From Planctomycetota bacterium (GTDB lineage: Bacteria > Planctomycetota > SZUA-567), in NCBI GenBank assembly GCA_020860865.1, contig JAJBTL010000274.1, positions 6,873 through 13,582 of the forward strand: a DNA stretch of 6,710 nucleotides, written 5' to 3'. The translations under genes were made by a program, and so were the position numbers. Positions 1 through 5,097 of this stretch are shown one piece after another. How positions within the stretch are numbered: the first letter of the stretch is position 1; each line of letters starts with the position of its first letter. The notes under the pieces were generated by a model. It saw only the letters and a program-made list of their open reading frames with translations, made no database searches and had not been told where the DNA came from.

Positions 1-178
1 TCTCCATTTCGCGACGCTTTGACTCGTTTTCCAGCAACTCGTCCAGGTTGATATGCGGCGCGGACGACCAGTTGCCGCAGCCGAGTTCCACCTGTTCGAC
101 GCCGAGATCGGCGCATATCGCCAACAATTCCTCGAACGACCGATCGCCGAGGCAATCCGACACCAGACCGACTTTCAT
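1..178 (-). CDS. Sugar phosphate isomerase/epimerase, TIM-barrel family (partial, N-terminus only)
   Basis: Only the first 59 codons are in the window; the gene continues past the left edge. The start is an ATG whose first base is 178, preceded by a strong Shine-Dalgarno sequence AAAGGAGGA (192 down to 184). The N-terminus begins MKVGLVSDCLGD, followed by a helix (SFEELLAICADLGVEQVELG) and then GCGNWSSAPHINLDELL. This is the first beta-alpha unit of the xylose-isomerase-like TIM-barrel (AP endonuclease 2) superfamily. Members in sugar loci are metal-dependent cytoplasmic isomerases or epimerases, such as IolE/IolI-type enzymes. The gene lies 32 bases downstream of the Gfo/Idh/MocA gene on the same strand, so the two are probably cotranscribed and act in consecutive steps. 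Metal ligands lie in the missing part, so the exact reaction cannot be assigned. The family call is fairly firm; the substrate is unknown. Confidence 0.8.
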   Translation of the reverse strand, partial: MKVGLVSDCLGDRSFEELLAICADLGVEQVELGCGNWSSAPHINLDELLENESKRREME

Positions 179-210
179 GCCCGTCCTCCTTTATCGTATG
201 TGAAAAACAT

Positions 211-1335
211 TCACTTCACTTCCACCCAGGCATTGTTCGCCGCCGATTCGAGGACGGCGTCGATGACCATATTAACCCGGCAGCCGAAACGGAAGTCTAT
301 GGGATTTTTTGTCCGTTCGGCCGAATGGCGGATGGCATGGTACATCTCTATAGTCTTCAGGTCGGCATAGCCGATTTCGATGCCGGCGCCGCCGAAGAAA
401 TGGGCGTATTCGCCCTGGCCGGGAGTGATGAGGACAGTCTTGAACCCGCGTTCCAGCGGTCGGTCATCGTGGCGGTAGATCTGCACCTCGTTCTGCCGTT
501 CCTGGGTGAAGAGGATGCAGCCGCGGGTCATCTGGATTTCGTAGGTAAGGGACATTTTCCGGCCGCAGGCAAGGCGGTTCGAGAAGATGGTGCCGATGAC
601 GCCGTTGTCGCCGGCGTACATGAACTGGACGATGTCGTCGTTCTCCACCGGGAGCATGGTCGCCGGGTCGTTTGGGTCCGGCCGTTCCGGGACGACGATG
701 CGGGTCATGCCGCAGACGCGGTTCAGGTCGCCGGTAAGGTACTGGGCAAGGCTGATGGTGTGGGACGCCAGGTCGCCGAGGGCGCCGGAGGCCGAGGCGC
801 TCCGGAGGAACCGCCAGGTGTGGAGGGTGTCGTCTTCCGCGTAATAATCCTGGTCATAACTGCCCCGGAAATTCACCACCCGCCCGAGTTCCCCCGAATC
901 GATGACCGACTTGACATAGGCCTGTATGGGATTCTGCACATAGTTGAAGCCGACGGAATTGACGATGCCGGCCTGTTCGACAATCTCCGTCGCCTGGCGG
1001 GCCTCAGCGGCGTCGAGGGCCAGGGGCTTTTCGCAGTGGACATCCTTCCCGGCCTGGGCGGCGGCGATGGCTATCGGGCAGTGGGAACTGTTCGGCGTCG
1101 TGATGTCGACGAGGTCGACGTCCGGGCAGGCGACGACATCGTTCCAGTCGGTGGTCCAGCGTTTGAAGCCGTAGATGGCGGCGGCGGCCTTGGCGGCCTC
1201 TTCGTTGACATCGGCGATGATTTCGAGGCGCGGCGTCAGATCCGGCCCGAACGTGGAAGCGATGCTTTGATAGGCTTTCGAATGGGTAGTGCCCATAAAG
1301 CCGGCTCCGATAAGGCCGATTCCTACGCTGGTCAT
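211..1335 (-). CDS. Gfo/Idh/MocA-family NAD(P)-dependent oxidoreductase
   Basis: This is a 374-residue cytoplasmic sugar or polyol dehydrogenase, a normal length for the family. The Rossmann fold starts at once: GIGLIGAGFMG (residues 5-15) carries the GxGxxG dinucleotide motif. ITTPNSSH (78-85) and the family hallmark EKP (102-104) follow. The C-terminal alpha/beta domain contains GALGDLASH (184-192), in which D188 and H192 fit the catalytic Asp/His pair of inositol dehydrogenase-like members; K103 would complete the active site. An upstream in-frame ATG at 1383 exists, but the 16 extra residues (MYLITYNLFTNSRRTA) are AT-rich and do not belong to the fold. The chosen ATG at 1335 follows CAGGAGA at a good distance. 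The gene is divergent from the transporter and upstream of a TIM-barrel isomerase, which suggests that it oxidises the imported sugar or its derivative. Inositol, scyllo-inositol and other hexose-like substrates are all possible; the sequence does not decide. Confidence 0.93.
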   Translation of the reverse strand: MTSVGIGLIGAGFMGTTHSKAYQSIASTFGPDLTPRLEIIADVNEEAAKAAAAIYGFKRWTTDWNDVVACPDVDLVDITTPNSSHCPIAIAAAQAGKDVHCEKPLALDAAEARQATEIVEQAGIVNSVGFNYVQNPIQAYVKSVIDSGELGRVVNFRGSYDQDYYAEDDTLHTWRFLRSASASGALGDLASHTISLAQYLTGDLNRVCGMTRIVVPERPDPNDPATMLPVENDDIVQFMYAGDNGVIGTIFSNRLACGRKMSLTYEIQMTRGCILFTQERQNEVQIYRHDDRPLERGFKTVLITPGQGEYAHFFGGAGIEIGYADLKTIEMYHAIRHSAERTKNPIDFRFGCRVNMVIDAVLESAANNAWVEVK

Positions 1336-1362
1336 GGCTGTTCTCCTGCTGTTAGTAAATAA

Positions 1363-1368
1363 ATTATA
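1363..1368 (-). promoter_or_regulatory. Candidate -10 box for the leftward dehydrogenase-isomerase unit
   Basis: On the minus strand this hexamer reads TATAAT, a perfect -10 consensus. A start near position 1356 would give a leader of about 20 bases that contains the CAGGAGA ribosome site of the dehydrogenase. No good -35 box is present at 16-18 bases spacing, and there is no TGn extension, so the promoter would be weak or activator-dependent. The surrounding DNA is AT-rich, so a chance match is possible. Confidence 0.4.
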
Positions 1369-1390
1369 AGTTATTAAATACACGGGAATA

Positions 1391-1420
1391 GGGCTAGGTT
1401 AGAGGAACACGGGCTTGGTC
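1391..1420. repeat. Tandem direct repeat GGGCTNGGTY, 20-bp period
   Basis: GGGCTAGGTT (1391-1400) and GGGCTTGGTC (1411-1420) differ at two positions and start exactly 20 bp apart, about two helical turns. Each copy is preceded by a GGAA tract (1385-1388 and 1404-1407), which extends the similarity. Relative to a leftward start near 1356, the copies are centred near -39 and -59, where activators that contact RNA polymerase usually bind. The regulator is unknown and no AraC-type protein is encoded in the window. Confidence 0.4.
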
Positions 1421-1439
1421 ATACTCGTTCCGGTCACTC

Positions 1440-1462
1440 CTTATTTTACCTCATGAAATAAG
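1440..1462. promoter_or_regulatory. 23-bp dyad, candidate operator for the ROK regulator
   Basis: The arms CTTATTT (1440-1446) and AAATAAG (1456-1462) are perfect inverted complements around a 9-bp centre, with one further A:T pair (1448/1454). Total length, T-rich left arm, A-rich right arm and C/G ends match the general form of NagC/Mlc-type ROK operators as I know them (TTATTT...AAATAA, about 23 bp). The site lies in the divergent region, about 60 bp upstream of the predicted rightward start and about 95 bp upstream of the predicted leftward start. A ROK protein is encoded downstream. Direct binding is inference. Confidence 0.45.
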
Positions 1463-1472
1463 AAAAGCAATA

Positions 1473-1501
1473 TATAAAACGGATATAAATGATGCTATAA
1501 T
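1473..1501 (+). promoter_or_regulatory. Candidate rightward promoter (extended -10)
   Basis: TGCTATAAT at 1493-1501 is a perfect extended -10 element (TGnTATAAT). Seventeen bases upstream, the hexamer TATAAA (1473-1478) is only a poor -35, which the TG extension could compensate. Transcription would start near 1508 and leave a leader of about 230 bases before the binding-protein gene. A weaker alternative is TTGATC (1533-1538) with TATTCT (1555-1560), spacing 16. TATACT at 1668-1673 is another -10-like hexamer without a recognisable -35. Confidence 0.45.
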
Positions 1502-1553
1502 ACAAAAATAAATTAAATGAAAAAAATAAAGCTTGATCAACCGGTCTCATGAG

Positions 1554-1565
1554 GTATTCTAATAC
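1554..1565. repeat. Short perfect inverted repeat GTATT-CT-AATAC
   Basis: GTATT (1554-1558) and AATAC (1561-1565) are perfect complements with a two-base centre, directly after the palindrome CTCATGAG (1546-1553). They lie about 50 bases downstream of the predicted rightward start, where a repressor could block elongation. The motif is short and its function is unproven. Confidence 0.25.
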
Positions 1566-1688
1566 TAACCGAACGCAAATCTTTTCCGTACGTCAACTGC
1601 GAACCGCACCTCCTCCGCTGCCGCCATTTATGGCTACTCTACCGAAGATAGTAAAAACAATATATATTATACTATTCAGATTATCCCT

Positions 1689-1710
1689 GTGGGGGCGGAC
1701 CCCATTTTTT
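1689..1710 (+). terminator. Terminator-like hairpin in the leader of the binding-protein gene
   Basis: TGGGG (1690-1694) pairs with CCCCA (1700-1704) around a five-base loop GCGGA, with a further possible G-U pair at the base (1689/1705). The stem is followed at once by six T residues (1705-1710). This is the layout of an intrinsic terminator, though the stem is short. It ends 17 bases before the Shine-Dalgarno sequence of the downstream gene, so it is not at the end of any gene. It could act as an attenuator in a long leader, or it could be a weak terminator that merely lowers read-through. Confidence 0.4.
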
Positions 1711-1739
1711 ATCCCATAGTTCTGGCAAGGAGAGATGTC

Positions 1740-2657
1740 ATGATGAAGAAGTTTCTTGCGGTATTCATGGTGGGCGCGTTCCTGATCCCGGCCGCCGCCT
1801 GGGCTGGCGAAAAGGTGAAGGTCGCCGTCATCTGCAAGGCGATGGACAGCGAATTCTGGAGCCAGGTGAAGGACGGCGCCGAAAAGGCGGTGGCCGAACT
1901 CGGCAATGTCGACCTGAGCGTCCTCGCCCCCGACCGGGAGGTCAACGTCCAGCAACAGGTGCAGATCGTCGAGGACTGCGTCGTCAAGAATGTCGACGTT
2001 ATCTGCCTCGCGCCCTGCGGCTCGAAGGAACTGATTCCGGCCATGGAAGCCGCCGCCGCCGCCGGCATCCAGGTCATCGTCTTCGATACCGATTCGCCGT
2101 GGGACGGCAAAGCCGCCTTTATCGGCACCAACGAAATCAAGGGCGGCGAAGAAGCGGGCACATACATCGCAGCCGCGCTGAACGGCAAGGGCAAGGTCGC
2201 CCTTATCGGCGGCGTCATGGGCCACCAGACCACCATCGACCGCCTCCAGGGCTGCATCATCATACTGCGCCAGGACCCGGACATTCAAATGGTCTCGGTA
2301 CAGCCGGCCAATGCCGGGCGGTGCGTCGCCATGACGGTTATGGAAAACATCCTGACCTCGAACCCGGATCTCGACGCCGTTTTCACCATCAACGCCGAAA
2401 TGGCGATGGGCGCGTTGGAAGCGGTCGAGGCCGACCGGTCCGACTGCAAGGTTGTCGGGTACTATCAGGAAAAGAGCGCGCTCCAGGCCATCAAGGACGG
2501 CCGCATGGCCGGGCTCGTCTATATGAGTCCCTTCGGCATGGGTGAACTGTGCGTCCGGAACGCGGTGAAGCTGAAAAACGGCGAGGCCATTCCCAGCCGC
2601 ATCGACACCCCGATGGGCTTCGTCTCCAGCGAGAACATTGACGAATGGGTCAAATAA
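1740..2657 (+). CDS. Periplasmic sugar-binding protein of a ribose-type ABC transporter
   Basis: The 305-residue precursor binds the transported sugar and delivers it to the permease. It has a signal peptide (MMKK, hydrophobic core to about residue 17, AAAWA before the cut) with likely cleavage between A22 and G23. There is no lipobox cysteine, so a soluble periplasmic protein is expected. The mature part is a type I periplasmic-binding (RbsB-like, Peripla_BP_4) fold: VKVAVICKAMDSEFW (27-40), NVDVICLAP (84-92), QVIVFDTD (111-118), FIGTNEIKGGEEAG (127-140), DRLQG (167-171), FTINAEMAMGALEAV (215-229), SALQAIKDGRMAGLV (246-260). SD AAGGAGAG (1727-1734) precedes two adjacent ATGs (1740 and 1743); either may be used. 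Where RbsB-type proteins usually have GFD and a Q in the Q-x-P motif, this protein has GYY (240-242) and YMSP (261-264), so ribose is unlikely. Seven cysteines are present, many for an exported protein. It is the first gene of the rightward unit. Confidence 0.93.
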   Translation: MMKKFLAVFMVGAFLIPAAAWAGEKVKVAVICKAMDSEFWSQVKDGAEKAVAELGNVDLSVLAPDREVNVQQQVQIVEDCVVKNVDVICLAPCGSKELIPAMEAAAAAGIQVIVFDTDSPWDGKAAFIGTNEIKGGEEAGTYIAAALNGKGKVALIGGVMGHQTTIDRLQGCIIILRQDPDIQMVSVQPANAGRCVAMTVMENILTSNPDLDAVFTINAEMAMGALEAVEADRSDCKVVGYYQEKSALQAIKDGRMAGLVYMSPFGMGELCVRNAVKLKNGEAIPSRIDTPMGFVSSENIDEWVK

Positions 2658-2677
2658 CCGTACTTATGTCCCTGTGA

Positions 2678-2707
2678 CGGGGCGGCCCGGATGACTGGAC
2701 CGCCCCG
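2678..2707 (+). other. Large intergenic hairpin between binding-protein and ROK genes
   Basis: An eight-pair GC stem, CGGGGCGG (2678-2685) with CCGCCCCG (2700-2707), continues after one C/A mismatch into four more pairs (2687-2690 with 2695-2698, including one G-T) and closes on an ATGA tetraloop. No T tract follows, so it does not look like a standard intrinsic terminator. It starts 20 bases after the binding-protein stop and ends 13 bases before the ROK ribosome site. Such hairpins after a binding-protein gene often protect the upstream mRNA from 3' exonucleases and raise binding-protein levels over the membrane subunits; that role is inferred here. Confidence 0.65.
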
Positions 2708-2733
2708 CAAATCCGCGACCGGGGAGGATACTT

Positions 2734-3954
2734 GTGGTTCAGGCAGCCAATCGTCATATCAAAGTCGGAAATCGTCGACTGGTCCTGAACCTGTTCCGGA
2801 ACAGCGGTCCCCTCGACGTTTCCCGCCTCGCCGCCGCCACCGACCTCAGTAAAATGACCATCCACAAGGTGGTTGATTATTACCTGGAGCAGGGCGTTAT
2901 CGAAGCGGCGGGCAAGGGCGAGGCCTGGGGCGAAGTCGGAAAAAAACCGAACCTTTTCCGCCTGAACGCCGAGTACCGCCATATATTCAGCGCCCAGATT
3001 TTCGAGACATCCCTCGTCGCCGCCGTCACCGATCTCAACGCCAGGATTCTTCGGCAGAAACGCATCCCGTACGACAAAGACACCGCTATCGGCGAGATTC
3101 TCGACCAGGCCCGGGTGGCGTTCGACGAAATGTGCCGGGACCTCAAATCGGCCGCCAAGAATTTCGCCGCCGTCGTCCTCGGCACCAACGGCGTCACCGA
3201 CTCGCAGGCCGGGGTCATCCTGACCTCGCCCCACTTTTCTTCATGGGGAAGTCTGGTGCCGGTATTGGAGCTGTTACGGGAACGGTTTCCCCTTGGCATT
3301 CCGCTCCATGTCGACAACTGGATTCGCCACCAGGCCTATGCCGAAATGAAAATCGGCGCCGCCCGAAACCTTCGCCGCTTCATGGTCATCGGCACCGAGC
3401 CGGACGGCATTTCGTCCGGGCTGGTATGGGACGGCAATCCGGTCCACGGCCGGAAAGGGCTGGCCGGTGAAATCGGCCATATGCAGGTCGACCTGAATAC
3501 GGATGTCGTCTGCGCCTGCGGTGGCGTCGGCTGCCTCGAACCGGCGGTTTCCCTTATCCGCATGCAGGACCGGGCCCGGTCGCTAGCGGGCGAATTTCCG
3601 GATTCCCGGTTGTTCGCCACCGCGCAACCTGACACGGTGACCTACCAGGACATCTTCCGCGCCGCCGATGCCGGGGACGACCTGTCCCGCCGCCTTCTTG
3701 ACGACGCGGCCAAGTTTATGGCCATGGCCATTAACAACATTGTCCAGGTCTGCGATCCGGAACTCATCATCATCCAGGGCGAATACGCCGGCGCCGGCGA
3801 CTACTTTCTGCAACGGCTGAACGAACGCGTCCGGCGGATATCCCTCGTGAACATGGACAAGGGCATCCAAATTATCTACTCCCAACTGGGTCAACAGGGC
3901 GTCATCGGCGCGGCCTATTTCGCCGCCGACCAATTTTTCGCCCATATGGATTGA
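2734..3954 (+). CDS. ROK-family transcriptional regulator (NagC/Mlc/XylR type)
   Basis: This 406-residue protein is the usual length of ROK repressors. Residues 12-58 form a winged helix-turn-helix (RRLVLNLFRNSG, then DVSRLAAATDLSKMTIHKVVDYYLEQGVI), with wing sequence GEVGKKPNLFRLN (66-78). The ROK sugar-binding domain follows. The zinc signature is complete: GH (248-249), ten residues, then CACGGVGCLE (260-269) with C260, C262 and C267. The kinase-type END motif reads VDN-W (193-196): the catalytic Asp is replaced by W196, and the N-terminal phosphate loop is absent (FSAQIFETSLVAAVTD). The protein should therefore bind a sugar or derivative but not phosphorylate it. The start is GTG at 2734 behind GGGGAGGA (2721-2728). 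The gene sits between the binding protein and the permease, so it is probably autoregulated. Likely targets are the dyads in the divergent region. Repressor function is the family norm, but activation cannot be excluded. Confidence 0.93.
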   Translation: MVQAANRHIKVGNRRLVLNLFRNSGPLDVSRLAAATDLSKMTIHKVVDYYLEQGVIEAAGKGEAWGEVGKKPNLFRLNAEYRHIFSAQIFETSLVAAVTDLNARILRQKRIPYDKDTAIGEILDQARVAFDEMCRDLKSAAKNFAAVVLGTNGVTDSQAGVILTSPHFSSWGSLVPVLELLRERFPLGIPLHVDNWIRHQAYAEMKIGAARNLRRFMVIGTEPDGISSGLVWDGNPVHGRKGLAGEIGHMQVDLNTDVVCACGGVGCLEPAVSLIRMQDRARSLAGEFPDSRLFATAQPDTVTYQDIFRAADAGDDLSRRLLDDAAKFMAMAINNIVQVCDPELIIIQGEYAGAGDYFLQRLNERVRRISLVNMDKGIQIIYSQLGQQGVIGAAYFAADQFFAHMD

Positions 3955-4002
3955 CCCGGTATACGCCATATACATCATACGCCACTACCTGCTGTCCCGT
4001 TT

Positions 4003-4028
4003 CCCCGCCCGGCGTCCCGCGCCCGGGG
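4003..4028 (+). other. GC-rich intergenic hairpin between ROK and permease genes
   Basis: CCCCG (4003-4007) pairs with CGGGG (4024-4028). After a three-base bulge (4008-4010), GGCG (4011-4014) pairs with CGCC (4020-4023) around a TCCCG loop, giving nine GC pairs. No T tract follows. It lies in the 128-base gap between the ROK stop and the permease start and is the second strong hairpin at a gene boundary in this unit. It may stabilise or process the mRNA. I found no convincing promoter in the gap; the rest of it shows no other clear signal. Confidence 0.5.
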
Positions 4029-4082
4029 ATGCGTCGCCACGTGTCATAAACCATCCACACAGCTTTCGGAGGAACCCCTGGA

Positions 4083-5051
4083 ATGGATACGAGAACGTCT
4101 GAATTTCTTCGCCGTTTCGGTTCGCTTATCGGCCTGATGCTCCTGTGCGCGCTCCTCGCCGTCAGTACCGACAACTTCATGAGCAGCAAGAATCTCATCA
4201 ACGTCCTGCGCCAGTCCTCGATTACGGCGCTCCTGGCCCTCGGGGTGCTTCTCCCCATCCTCACCGGCGGCGCCGACCTGTCCGTCGGCTCCATTCAGGG
4301 CTTTACCATGTGCTTCATGGCCTACATGGTGGTGACGGTGCAGGTAAACTCTATCGTCGGCATTATCCTCACCCTCATCCTCGGCCTCGCCATCGGCATG
4401 GTGAACGGGCTTCTGTTGACAAAACTCAAACTGCCGCATCCGTTCATTTCCACCCTCGGCATGCTGAATATCGCCCGGGGGCTCGCCCTGATCATTACGG
4501 ACGGCATGCCGATTTCCGGCCTGCCCTACGAAGTCCGCTGGCTTGGCTACGCGAATATCGGCCCGATTCCCGTGTCCGTCATCCTCGTCGGCGTTGTCTG
4601 CGTCGCCATGTACATCATGCTGAACCACACGCCGTTCGGCCGGCACATCTACGCCATCGGCGGTTCGGCCGAAGCGGCCCGCCTCTCCGGCGTCAATGTC
4701 AACCGGGTGATGAACTGGGTGTTCGCCATCGCCGGTTTCCTCTATGCCCTCGGCGGCATCGTCCTGGCGGGCCGGGTCAATTCGGGGTATCCGCTGGCCG
4801 GGCAGGGCGCGGAGCTGGACGCCATCGCCGGCGCGGTTATCGGCGGCGCCTCCCTCTTCGGCGGCGAGGGAACGGTCATGGGCACCATCATCGGCGTTCT
4901 CATTATGGGCGTGCTCCGGAACGGCCTGAATCTCCGGAACGTGTCGGCGAACTGGCAAATGGCCATCATCGGCCTCGTGGTCATCCTGGCGGTGTGGGTA
5001 GACGTTCTTCGGCGCACGGCCGAGTACAAGGCCGCCAGCAAGAAGGTGTGA
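4083..5051 (+). CDS. Ribose-type ABC transporter permease (RbsC-like, BPD_transp_2)
   Basis: This is the inner-membrane channel subunit of the sugar importer, 322 residues, the usual RbsC length, and expected to work as a homodimer. It has hydrophobic helices at roughly 14-28, 47-62, 71-86, 90-111, 122-139, 162-180, 211-230, 245-258, 265-278 and 292-306. Family landmarks are GGADLSVGS (62-70), HPFISTLGMLNIARGLALI (119-137), the cytoplasmic coupling loop GRHIYAIGGSAEAARLSGV (186-204) that contacts the ATPase, and GAELDAIAGAVIGGASLFGGEGT (242-264). The ATG start follows GGAGGA (4068-4073). The protein starts MDTRTSEFLRRFG without a signal peptide, as expected for this family. It is followed after 43 bases by the ATPase gene and is very probably translated from the same mRNA. 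Substrate specificity cannot be read from it. Confidence 0.95.
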   Translation: MDTRTSEFLRRFGSLIGLMLLCALLAVSTDNFMSSKNLINVLRQSSITALLALGVLLPILTGGADLSVGSIQGFTMCFMAYMVVTVQVNSIVGIILTLILGLAIGMVNGLLLTKLKLPHPFISTLGMLNIARGLALIITDGMPISGLPYEVRWLGYANIGPIPVSVILVGVVCVAMYIMLNHTPFGRHIYAIGGSAEAARLSGVNVNRVMNWVFAIAGFLYALGGIVLAGRVNSGYPLAGQGAELDAIAGAVIGGASLFGGEGTVMGTIIGVLIMGVLRNGLNLRNVSANWQMAIIGLVVILAVWVDVLRRTAEYKAASKKV

Positions 5052-5077
5052 GGACTCTATCTTTTGCCAGCCACAGT

Positions 5078-5097
5078 CATGAATGGAGCCATACATG
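5078..5097. repeat. Dyad spanning the ATPase ribosome site and start codon
   Basis: CATG (5078-5081) pairs with CATG (5094-5097), and ATGG (5083-5086) pairs with CCAT (5089-5092), with an A/A mismatch between the two blocks and AG at the centre. The GGAG Shine-Dalgarno sequence and the preferred ATG of the ATPase lie inside it. In RNA the inner pairs would have to open to make a loop, so a weak hairpin that dampens initiation is possible. It may also be a chance effect of clustered ATG and CAT triplets. Confidence 0.3.

Noticed and set aside
200..214. Inverted repeat GTGAA-AAACA-TTCAC resembling a CRP half-site pair
   Set aside because: The spacing does not fit the TGTGA-N6-TCACA consensus, and it lies at the stop codon of the dehydrogenase inside a probable operon. 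It is at most a small mRNA hairpin.
325..1362. 345-codon open frame on the plus strand opposite the dehydrogenase
   Set aside because: The translation is low-complexity, rich in G, D, V and A, shows no fold or motif, and lacks a good ribosome site. It mirrors the GC-rich codons of the convincing Gfo/Idh/MocA gene.
1648..1675. Imperfect dyad ATAGTA...TACTAT upstream of the binding-protein gene
   Set aside because: Only the 6-bp outer arms and a few inner pairs match, and the segment is almost all A and T, so chance is likely. It overlaps a TATACT hexamer that has no -35.
1735..1743. ATG at 1735 giving a two-codon frame (ATG TCA TGA) just before the binding-protein start
   Set aside because: It is too close to the Shine-Dalgarno sequence to be used, and minimal start-stop frames are common by chance.
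1593..2288. 231-codon minus-strand frame across the leader and binding-protein gene
   Set aside because: It overlaps the regulatory region and the well-supported binding-protein gene, and its sequence has the same D/G/A-rich artefact pattern.
5083..5094. Alternative ATPase start at 5083 adding four residues
   Set aside because: No Shine-Dalgarno sequence lies upstream of it, whereas GGAG is well spaced before the ATG at 5095.
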